A stretch of 64,000 nt of DNA from Hemicordylus capensis (taxonomy: Eukaryota; Chordata; Lepidosauria; Squamata; Cordylidae), in assembly GCF_027244095.1 (NCBI RefSeq), contig NC_069660.1, positions 288,570,863 through 288,634,862 on the forward strand. The letters run 5' to 3'. The translations under genes were made by a program, and so were the position numbers. The notes under the pieces were generated by a model. That model was not told the origin of the DNA and made no database searches. It was given only the letters and a program-made list of their open reading frames with translations. This document shows, in pieces, positions 25,101 through 37,100 of this stretch (positions are counted from its first letter, which is position 1; every line of letters begins with the position of its first letter).

Positions 25101-28100
25101 GGCAAATTACTTCCCCGCTGCAACATAATAGGCACTTAAAGAATACAGAGATAAGTAAAGTTCCTGCTATAGAGGACTTGGAGGCTACATTGGATAGATT
25201 AGAATAAAGTGAAGGGAAAGGACTGCACTTGATAAGGAGAAATGTGGAGGAATAAATGACTGCAGAAAGCACACCCAAGGACAGACTATTGTAGACACAG
25301 CTGCCATATACCGAGTCAGACCATTGGTCCATCGAGGTCAGTATTGTCCACACAGACTGGCAGTGACTTCTCCAAGGTTACAGGCAGGAATCTTTCCCAT
25401 CCCTACCTGGAAATGTTAGGGATTGGACCTGGGACCTTCTGCTGCATGCAAAGCAGATGCTCTGCCACTGAGCAAGCAAGCAAATATATAAATACATAAC
25501 AAGAAAAAAATGGGGAAAGGACAAGCTACATTTTGTTAGGGCTAGTCTTTTCTAGGGTTTGATTTCTGGCTGACTAGAGGTTTGTGTTTTTGACAGGGCA
25601 GTTTGTTTAGGTGGGGGATTAGTTCCAGGTGAGTCACATAGCTTGTGGGAGAGGTCACACTCCTGAGGTAACTTAGTTTGGAAGCAGCTCTTGACAAAAA
25701 AAAAAGGCTCAGACCAGAGTGGATGCTTCCCAGTGTATTGCACAGAGTGTTGCAGGTATGACTGTCTGCCTGAGAGGCACAAATCGTGGGTGTGCGCTCA
25801 AGGCAAAGAGCTCCTGGCTCTCAGAGAACAGGTTGGATCCTTTGAAGCCAAGGTAGCTGACTTGGAGAAGCTCAGGAAGGCAGAGAGGTCTGTGGGTGAG
25901 ACCCTCAGGGGCGTGATAGAGGCTACTCCCAGACTGACAGCTCCTCTGATGTCATGGAGAATGAAGTTCTCGGGCAAGGAGGACATCAGTCTCAGGAGGA
26001 AGGGAATGCTCTCTTAAAAGGGACCCCTTCCTTGGGTGATGCACCCATATCCTCTCGCACAGAGGACACTCCTCCAGGGGTTGGGGGCCTCCTAATAGTG
26101 GGTGATTCAGTTGTGTTTGTGACGTGCATGTAGACCTCATGGTGACTGGGAGGAGTCAGCTGTTGTGGTGCATATCAGCACCAACCATGTTGGGAAATGC
26201 AGTTGGGAGGTCACGAAACCAAATTTAGGCTGCTAGGTAGCATATTGAAGTCCAGGACCCTCAGGGTAGTGTTCTCTGAAGTGCTACCCTTTCCACGTGC
26301 AGGGCCAGCAAGGCAAGCAGAGCTGAGGGGTCTCATGTGTGGATGAGATGGTGCTGCTGGGAGGAGGGGTTTAGATTTGTTAGGCACTGGGATACATTTT
26401 GGGGCAAGCAAAGCCTATACAAAAGGGACAGGCTCCACTTGAACCAAGATGGAACCAGACTGCTGGCACTTAAAATCAAAAAGATCACAGAGCAGTTTTT
26501 AAAATGATGCCTGGTAGGTTGCCAGCAGGAACTGGGTGATATCTCATTTGACAAGCAAAATCCCCTAAGGTGTGAGGATGCAAACATTTCAGATAAACCA
26601 GAAGTAGAGCAGATGGAAACACATGACAGCTGGTCAAAAGGGTCAAGTGACAGTAAGGGAGATAGCACATGCCAATGCCAGGTAGGATACCCGGCTTATA
26701 GGGGTGTGTGTGTGTACACACACACCCCAATGCCAGAAGCCTCTGAGCCAAGATGGGTGAGCTAGAGTCTAATGAAAACATAGATGTAGTGGGCATAATG
26801 GAAACCTGGTGGAATGGTGATAACCATTGGGATGCTGTTATTCTTGGATATAAACTACAGAAAGGACAGGGAGGGGAGGATTGCAGATGGAGTAGCACTG
26901 TATATTAAATAAAGCATAGAATGCAACAAGCTAGAAAACCTAGGAGAACCAGAGTCCTCTACAGAATCGTTATGGGTGACAGTACAAGGACTGAAAGGAA
27001 ATGGGTTACTAGGGATGTACTATCCTGAATCAATAGGCTGAGAGTGACCTGGAGTGGGAGAAGCAAATCAGAGAGGTGTCAACGAGAGACAGAGCTGTAA
27101 TAATGGGTGACTTCAATGACGTGGGAAACTGCAGGTCAGTTAGCTTAACTTCTGTGCCGGATAAATTGATGGAAAGCATAGTTGAGGACAAAAGTGTTAA
27201 AGATGTAGAAGAACAAGCCTTGATGAAGGAGAACCAGCATGGCTTCTGCAAGGGTAAGTCTTGCTTCACTTACCTTTTGGAGTTCTTTGAGAGTGTCAAC
27301 AGGCAAGTGGATAAAGGCGATCTGGTTGACATAGTATATTTGGGCTTCCAAAGAGCTTTTGACAAAGTTCCCCACCAAAGACCCTTGAATAAACTTAGCA
27401 GTCATGGGATAAGGGGACAGGTTCATGTGTGGATTGGTAACTGGTTGAAGGACAAGAGACAGAGGGTAGGAATAAATGGACATTTTTCACAATGGAAGTA
27501 AGTAAGAAATGGAGTCCCCCAGGGATCTGTACTTGGACCAGTGCTGTTTAACTTGTTCATAAATGATCTAGAATTTGGGGTAAATAGCAAAGTGGCCAAG
27601 CTTTGCAAATGACCCAACTATTCAAGGTAGTGAAATCCACAACAGATTGTGAAGAGCTCCAAAAGGATATCTCCAAACTGGGTGATAAAATGGTGAATGC
27701 AGTTCAATGTAAGCAAGTGTAAGTGATGCATATTGTGGGGGGAAACTCTAACTTAACATATACAGTGATGGTGTCTGAGCTGTGAGTGACTGACCAGGAG
27801 AGAGATCTTGGGGTAGTGTTTGACAGCTTGTTAAAAGTATTCTCAGTGTGAGGCAGCTGTGAAAAAGGCCAATTCCATGCTAGGGATCATTAGGAAGGGG
27901 ACTGAAAATAAAAATACTAATATTAGAATGCCCTTATATAAATCTATGGTGTGGCTACATTTGTAGTACTGTGTTTAGTTCTGGTCACCGTATCTTAAGG
28001 AGGAGATAGTAGAACTGGAAAAGTTGCAGAAGAGGGCAACCAAGATGATCAGGGGCCTGGAGCACCTTCCTTATGAGGCAAGGCTACAGCATCTGGGGCT

Positions 28101-31100
28101 TTTTAGTTTGGAAAAGATTCAACTATGGGGAGACATGATCGAGGTGTATAAGTTTATGCATGGAGCAGAGAGAGTGGACAGAGAGAAATTTTTCTCCCTC
28201 TCTCAACACTAGAACCAGGGGTCTTCCCATGAAACTGAAGGCCGGGAATTTTATGACCAACAAAAGGATGTGCTTTCCCACACAGCATGTAATCAATCTA
28301 TGGAGTTCTCTGCCACTGAATGTGGTGATGGCCACTAACTTGGATGGCTTTAAAAGGGGCTTAGTCAAATTTACAGACAACACATCTATCAGTGGCTACT
28401 AGATTGCTGACCGTAGACCACCTCTGAATACCAGTTGCAGGGGAGCAACAGCAAGAGAGAGGGCGTGCCCTCACCTCTTGTCTGTGGGCTTCTCAGAGGC
28501 ATCTGATGGACCACTGTGTGAAACAGGATGTGGGATGGGATGAGCCTTGGACCTGATCCAGCAGAGATGTTCTTACAGTGATCACATGTAGTCTCCCATT
28601 CAAATGCAAACTAGGGTGGTCCCTGCTTAGCAAAGGAGACAATTTATGCTTGTTACCACAAGACTAGCTCTCTGCTCATGAATTACTTCACACTCCTAGG
28701 AACATAGCAAACTCCCTTATACTGAGTCAGACCCTTGGTCCATCTAGCTCAGTATTGTCTACTCAGACAATAGTAGGTAGCAGCTTCTGCAAGGTTGCAG
28801 ACAGGAGTCTCTCTCAGCCCTATGTTGGAGATGCCAGGGAGATAACTAGGAACCTTCTGCATGTGGATACCCTTCCTAGAGTGGCCCCATCGCCTACGGG
28901 GAATGTCTTGCACTGCTCACATATAGTGTTCCATTCAAATGCAAACTAGGGCAGACCCTCCTTCGCAAAGGGGACAATTTGTGCTTGCTTCCACAAGACC
29001 AAGCAAGATTTGGCAAATGGACTTTGAAGAAGGATTTTGGAAGGGAAGTTGAGGGGGTGAATAGCAGGGGGAGGAGGTACTCATAGAAAAGGGTCAGCAA
29101 AATGAAATGTGGACCTTGGTAAAATAAAGCACAAATGCCCAGATGTTTGTAAAATAAATGCAGAGAGAAAAACAGTCTGAGGTTATTATGTCGAGACTGT
29201 GTTTAAAACTGAAATGTTGAATGCTTTTAAAAACTAAGATCCCTTATGAGTTATTAACCCTAGAAAGAACATTAGTTCCATATGTGTGCCTGAGGATTAC
29301 ATCCCCTGTGTATGTGGAGGAGTGTTTTAAGAGTTTCCCTGTCATTACTTCCACCCACGCAGAACCTACTTATAGATGCTCCTAGGTTTTAAAAGCATGA
29401 GAACTGGCAAGTTGCTTGAGCCAAATCCCACAAATTGTCTTTTTTTAAAAAAGCTCAATAGGAGATTAAAGGAACCCATACTCTAGTAGGCTAAAATATG
29501 TATGCCTCTGAAAAATCACCCTATATGCTTCTGAAGATTACACTGTTGAATTTAAAAGATATGGATGCTGGCTAAAATGGCTCCTGTATATAATGTATAT
29601 GTTTTCAATAAATACTTGTGGTGTTGGTTAAGAGATCTGTATTTTCTGCTTACTATTTACAAAATAGTTCACAATGAAATTAATTTTTTCAGATGTATCT
29701 TTTGGGAAGCTGTGCTTCAGACAGGAATATTGTGTTATATGACATGAGACAGTCAACTGCACTGAAGAAGGTGATGTATGTTCTTTAAAGTCTTGTGAAA
29801 AGTTCTGGAGTGGATGTCCACATACACGAGCATTTGTTTCCTTTTAAACTTTGGGATGGAAGCTGTCCACTAAGTTTGGCTTCTGAATAGTTTCTTCAAT
29901 TTAATAGTGAAAAGCAAAGCTGTTTGCATAGGCTTAGATTCTTATATTGCAATAGGACATACAAAAATAGTTGAAATGATATTGATCATGCTTAGAGCAT
30001 TCAGACGAACATCCTAAGTGTGAAGAGCTCGGGAGGGAAGATGATTGTCATGCTGGGGGTGGGATTTCTTGACCCACTTCTGGTGCTCTGCTCATGTTCA
30101 TCAGCATAATTTTTGAATGCCTGGACAGGGGTTTTGAATATAACAAAAGTGGAATATAAATGGTGTTAGAATTACAATGGCATAGTGTAGAAAAAGACAG
30201 CAGCACCATGGATAGCACCCCTTTCTCTTTAGTGTCAAGCTTCTCTTCCCTATTTTTTTGTCTTTCTACAACCCTGTGCACACTTACCTGGGAGTATGAC
30301 CTGTTGAACACAGTGGGCCTTACTTATGAGTAAACATACAAAGGATGGAACTGTGAGCAAGAGTCTACTTCTTTTAACCTATGTAAAACACTTGGGCCTC
30401 CTCCTTCCTGGAATTCTGTATTAATTATTTAATCATGATGGATGTGGGACTAGTTTAATATTTCAGTACAGAAATTGTCTGTGGGTTGGAGTGGGTTATG
30501 CTGTGCAATGAAAGTTAGTACAGTTAGTGATGCAGTTGTTTGTCAAACGGATCATTGTGTGCAAATAGTTTGTTAGGTAGAATGATATATTAGACGCCTC
30601 TTCAAGGTTCAGTAAAGGCGAAATGTGTTCACTGACTCAAGTTGACAGAATTTCTCCTTGTCTTACAATCTCCCAGTTGTTGTGGTTATTGCTGAGGTTC
30701 TCTTTCAAATGGAACAATATAACATATGGATTGCTTAATACTTTTCAACTAATCAGCCTTCTGCCAAGTAATGGTCTGGGTAGAGCAAGTTGTCAGTTTC
30801 ATCCCTTCAGCAGGAGGGTCAGGCCGGTCTCTTTCATAGCCATCTGGCTTTTTTTCAAGCCTTGACACAGAATTCCAGTGCAGCAAAGCAAATGCTTCCC
30901 ATATGTTCCAGACCTTGCGTTTTAAACCAATTAACACAATTTCACAACATCCAACTTACATACAAGACTCCCTCAAACAACAGAAGAGTCTTCAGATCTG
31001 TAGTTAATGTTGAGCACAGGGCAGTTAAGAGTGCAAAACCAATGATGGTTTATTAGAGGAAGGACAGGAACACTTGCATTGCTGAACTATTACTTCAGTA

Positions 31101-34100
31101 AAGAGGATTTTATTTTATTTTTTAAATTGTTATCCTGCTTTTCTGCTTGAGTTCCCAAGGCGGGGTACAGTAAAAAGCAATAATACATTACAATTTGCAT
31201 CAACATATCTGACGGAGGGTGGCTGGTTGGAGGAGCCAGATCATAATTGATCCCAGCCAGGCTAGCGGGGGCGGGGGCAGTTCTCTGGCTACTTCCTCTG
31301 CTGCTTTCGATGAAGGAATTGTGTTTTGTGTATCTTTGTGTGCAAGGTTCTTACAATGCTTGTAGAAAATGTTGGCGTTTGTGAGATCTCTGGAGACTAT
31401 AATAGGAAGTATATTTATTCCCTTTGTAGGTGGCTTCTGTGATGAATACTAGTCCTGTGCTTCAGCTGCTTTATATTTGAATAAATTTTGCTGTAGTGCC
31501 ATATTTGAAAACATTGACTTTTATCTTCTTCCTAATATCTCAATTTTCTCCAGGTTATCTTGGACATGCGAACAAATACACTTTGCTGGAATCCCATGGA
31601 AGCTTTCCTTTTCACTGCAGCAAATGAGGACTACAAGTAAGGACTTGTTCTCTGCTTAGATTTCTTTGCTTTGAATTCTATACTTATTCAGGATATTTGT
31701 AAAGTGTTGAATTCTGGGCCACTTAAAGAGATGATTTCACAAGCATTACAAGAGGGCATTTGGACTCTAAATGTTAGATGGAATCCAAACATTGACATCT
31801 ATTTTTAACGTTTTTAATTGTTTTATGCTTTATAATTTTTGTTTTAATTATTAACTGATTTTAATGGTGTTTTAATATAAACCGCCCTGAGCCTTTTGGA
31901 AGGGCAGTATAAAAGTTTTAATATTTATTTATTTGTTTATTTATTTATTTATTTATAATCCTATATTTCTAGCCATGTGAGCCATCAAAAGACAGTTAAC
32001 AATAAATCAGTCATTAAAAATACTATTAAAACACACACCAACACACCACCATCGTCATTATAATAATCACAAGTACAATACCAATCAACAAAATTCCAAA
32101 GAAGCAGCAAAACTAGAAACAAACCCTAATAAAAGTACCAAACAGATAGTCAGTCAATACCCTGACCAAAAGCACACTGAAATAACAGGGTATTGGCTTC
32201 ATATGAGCAGGCTTGTTGGGAGTAAACTGATCAAATATTCTGGGGCAATACATTTGGCAAAAGTGTCAGCTGGTGGTGGGAGAAGAAGCAGGTCTTCCAG
32301 TGAAGATGTATTCATAGGGGAGGAGGTAGTCTCTAAGAGACCCAGGTTCCAAATGGTTTAGGGGTTTACAAACAACATTTTGAATTGGACTCTGAAGTAG
32401 ATTGCCAATCAGTGAATCAAAACAGTAGGCCCCAGGTAGTACATAAACTGCCACATACTGCACTAATTCACTAAATTCAAGGAAGGTTTTTTAGCACACT
32501 TCAAAGGCAACCCCATGTAAAGTGCATTGAGATAATCTCATCTGGATATTCAAAAATCACATGACAGAATCAAGACAGTGTGCGCAAACATATATTCAGA
32601 GTGGGACCTTCCTGATTCAATCTGAGCGGGATCTAAAATTAACTGAGTGGACGTCAAAAAAACTTGTGTGCACACCTTAGAGGAAACACTGTCTACTTGG
32701 GGCTGCCTTTGAAACATATTTTTTTAAACCCTCAAATTGGTGAAGAATGTGGAAGCTTATGTACCCACTGTTTTGATTATATTATTAACAATCATTTCAC
32801 GATAATAAATCTGAGTATATCTTCCCTATTCTTTTTCTTTTTTGCACACTAGCTATCGTTCTGTTTTGTAAGGTGCTAAAGGTTAAAATTTATCAAAATT
32901 TATACATTCTCTTTTTGTGCCACAAAAATTAAGAGCCTAAGGATCTCAAATGGGAGCACAATGTGTTATCTGGTCAAGACCTACTGAGATCAGTAAGGCT
33001 TCTCTCCTCCATGATTATCTTGTCACAGCCTTACAGGTCAATCCAAAATCCAGTTAAATCAGAAGATTGGGTTTAAGATGATTTAGCTTGTGATCCCTAA
33101 TCCACCTACTTGGAAGTTAGTTCCTTCAGAAGATAATACTTAACTTCTATTTAATGTGTTTAGAGTGCCAGTTTCATTGAAGTGGAGTCCTAGTGGCAGT
33201 TAGCCCACTGAAAGTAATATAGTATACTGGTTTAAATCCATGTACATTGCTTTAGAGTAGCCTGTGTTAAGAATAGCAGTAGTCATTGCAAGTAGTATAC
33301 TGAGTGCTTCAAATTATATAGTTGCTTGAGTTAGAATGGATGTTTTTAATTGAATGAATAGCTTTGAACTCTTCAGCAAAGGCTGTGTCAAACAACTATC
33401 TAGATACACTAAAAATATGTTTTATTCAGCCAGAATCTGCATGAGAGTCTATAAAGAATTAAGTTTTATTATAATACTTGAGCAATCAAATGTACCGAAA
33501 TGAAAAGTGATGTCTTTATTCTTTCTTTTACAGCTTATATACTTTTGATATGCGATTTCTTGACAAGCCTTTAATGGTTCATATGGATCATGTGTCTGCA
33601 GTCCTTGATGTGGATTACTCCCCTACTGGGAAAGAATTTGTATCTGCCAGCTTTGATAAATCTATTCGCATTTTTCCTGTTGACAAAGGTCACAGCAGGT
33701 TAGTGATTTTACAAATAAGCTTCTCTTGGGACCCTTCCACCTTCACCACCAATCTTAATGCTCTCATTAACTTATCTACTGTGTTGATTCCCTTGGCCAA
33801 GGATAGAAGATTGTTCCTGCCAATAGTAGGGGGATGGGGGAATAAAAGAGTGATTGCATGTTTAAAATTCATTGATCATTTACGTTCCAGTGTAACAAAA
33901 GAATGCTAAACATTGGACTGCTTAAATTATAACTGGGCTAATGTTGTAATATAACATTAAAATCTTCTCAGCCCCTAAAACCTCCTGGGTTTTTTTCTGA
34001 CTAGTTTTGTCTCTTGATAGTTCTAATATGAAGGCATGCTTGCATTGGCCAAAATCCAAAGAACTGCTTGAGACTAGCCTAAGGACTTGAGCTAACTCAG

Positions 34101-37100
34101 TGGAATCTTTTCTCTCTCACATCCACTTGGTGATGGGCTGCTGTACAAGAAACAAATGACCTTTGGGCATACAGAACTAGTTGGAGGGATCTTTGGATTA
34201 CCGTCACTAAAATCAGCACTGTCAAAATCGATGGGGCTTGCTTCCTCCCTGTTGCCTTGGAAAAAATGATTTGCTTGTGGAAACAGGCTTAAGGATTAAA
34301 AGTGTTGTATACACAAAAAAGCTTGAGCAATTCTGCTACGTGAGGCTGTGATTCCAGAATCCCAGTAAGACTCATGTGCAAAGTGTTGCACAACATTTTG
34401 GGTTGCTGCTATACCCCTCTCAGGAGCTAAGTAGCATCTGTGTTTAGGATTGGTGTGTAAAGGACTAAGCAACTCTGTAAGTGAATCATTGACATCTGCA
34501 TATAAAAGAACTCTCTTTCTTGCCAGTTCTACATTTCCCCTAGGTTTCTTGATTGTATATAATTTGCCTGGGATTCACCTAGGTCTGTTTGTGATGCTAT
34601 CAGATTAAAAACATGTGTCCTACATTGAATTCTGGACTTTTAGTCAAAATTGTATGAAAACTTGCCCCCACCCCAAAACGGGCTAATGAAGTCAAGCCTG
34701 ATCTTGCCCGCGCCTGAGAATCAGCGGGATCGCGCCTGACCCTGGTGGTGCCTCAGTGCTAAACCCGCCAAGCGAGCGCACTCTTAGCCCTGTTTTTCTG
34801 ATTGTCTGCCAGCCCCAGCTGCTTGCAGCCGGGGCAGAGAGACTGCGGGGCTCCCAGCCGGTGGTGAGGGAATCCCCATATGGGAGTTCCGGGGGAAGGG
34901 CAACGCCTTTAGGCACCCCGACCCTCCTCGCTGCCAGAGAAGACAGCTGCACATTTGGACGCGTGATCTCCATGCCCAGACCAACAGAGAGGATAGTCTG
35001 GAGGTAAGTTTTTTGAGGCCTCCTCCCCTGCCCCTTCAAGCCCTTCCTCACAGAGCATGAGAAAGGGCTCTTTGTCTATCAGAACCACACCTCTGAGGTT
35101 ATTGGTTTTATCAAGTAGGTTTCCTTCATAGTCCTAAGGGCATGGAAATCGTGACTTATTTTATGCTCCTAATTAAACTCTGAACTGGAAACTTGAGAAG
35201 GCAGAAGAAATAAGAGAGACGCTGTTTTTGTTACGTTCATTAGAAGTTCTTGGCAAATGAGCCAGATGTTTGTGTGATTAAATGAAAGAATCAAGTTATT
35301 CACCCATATGCTCTTGTGTTGCTTTTTTCCTTGAGTGATTTTCAAAGCCTGTGATGAGAGCAAAGGACAGAAATAAAAACAAGAAGTTGTAAGAATGGGG
35401 AAAGGAACAACTATACAACTTGCCCCAAATGATTTTTCTTTTGAAGACTAATAAGGAGAGTAGCAGTTCAAAGTCTGGGACACTTAAATGTTGGCATCAG
35501 CAAACTCCTTGTGTATACGCACCTTTTAAAAAAAATGAGAATGGGAAGACTGCCATTATGGACATCATGCATTTTAATGTGACAATATTGTTAAGAGGAT
35601 ACTCTAGGAATTACACTGTGCTTGGACCAAGAGATCAACTATCAAGATGATAAATTAGATTAAAAAATGAAAAATACCATTTAGAGCTAGATTAACAGCT
35701 GATATGAATAGATTTAACTTGGTTGACTTCAGTTTATCTAAAATAATTCAAGCAAATAGAAAACCTGATCTATAGTTATTGGGAGAAGTTTCCCTTTGCC
35801 TACATAATATCTGAAGAGCAGTTAATGATATGATTACCATGAAGTTAAGAGAAATCAGAGGATACACTTTATCTCAATGTTTCCTTACGATATTGTATTA
35901 CAATCTGTTATTTATGGGCACAACCCAGGACTTGGAGTACTCTAGTTTTGTTGTGAGGTTTTCCTAAGTAACAACACATATTTATATACCACTTTTCAAC
36001 AAAAGTTTTCAACGCGGATTATGTGGAGAAATAATAAATAAATAAGATGGAGTCCTGTCTTCAAAGGGCTCACAATCTAAAAATTATTTTCTTTTGACAA
36101 TCACTTAATAATGCTTTTATCTTTTCTGGGAATAATGAAACAGATGTGCTTATAAGTGGAATATTCTTTGGAACATACCAACCAATGGAAGACAAATTCG
36201 ACAGCTAGGTGAATGAAGCAAAGTCTTCACAGACATATAAATTGATAATCAGCACCTTTTTCTGCATCTCCTCTGTTTGTCTTTAAATGAAGTTCAGATT
36301 CTGCTTTGTGAACAAATTGATAGGCACAAACTATAATCTCCTATATTTGGACAAAATGGGAAACTGTGGTCTGTCACAAAATGGAAACTTCTAATTTCCC
36401 CCTCATGTCTAAAGGGTAGGGAGCATATAAATGTAAGGCTCACTGCAATGCATGCTGTGACATGGTTTGTTTTCGAGCCTGACCCAGGGGCTTGAGTGTT
36501 GAAAGCCAATTTGAACTCCGTTCACTGCGTGATATAGGCAACTGTACAACTAACTCAGTTCAAGGTAGCACAGTTGAAAGTCAGCCTGGGCTGATGAAAA
36601 AATTATTTATTATGTTTTTATACCGCCTGATATGTACACCTCTAGGTGGTGTACAAATTTTAATATTAAAAATTAAAATAGATTAAAATAGATAAAACAC
36701 AATAAATATAAAACAAATTATTAAAATTAATTCTAATTAAAAGCTTGTGAGCACAGGAGAGTCTTGAGGGTCTTCCAGAAAACAAACAGAGAAGGAGATG
36801 CTCTTATTTCATCCGGGAGCATATTCCAAAGCCCTGGGGCAGCCACAGAGGAAGCCCGGTCCTGGGTTGCTGCCAGACGAGCTGCACAACTCAGTACAGT
36901 ATTGATGTTCATGAGCTCAGAGTTGTGTGAACAGGGCATCAGGATGGAGTTGTCAGTACCAATAAAGATCTGATGCATGCACTTTGTATCACTATTGTTA
37001 GGTTCAAATGTGATGCTGAAATAATGGTTTAGTGTTACATGAATGAGCCTTAGGGAGCCATGGATTTGGTGTTCTGTTCTCCCCTTTCTCTCTCTCGTGC

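Noticed and set aside
25295-25473. Genuine tRNA-Ala gene
   Set aside because: Only the 5' part and B-box region are tRNA-like; it continues into a SINE body with no acceptor stem pairing seen.
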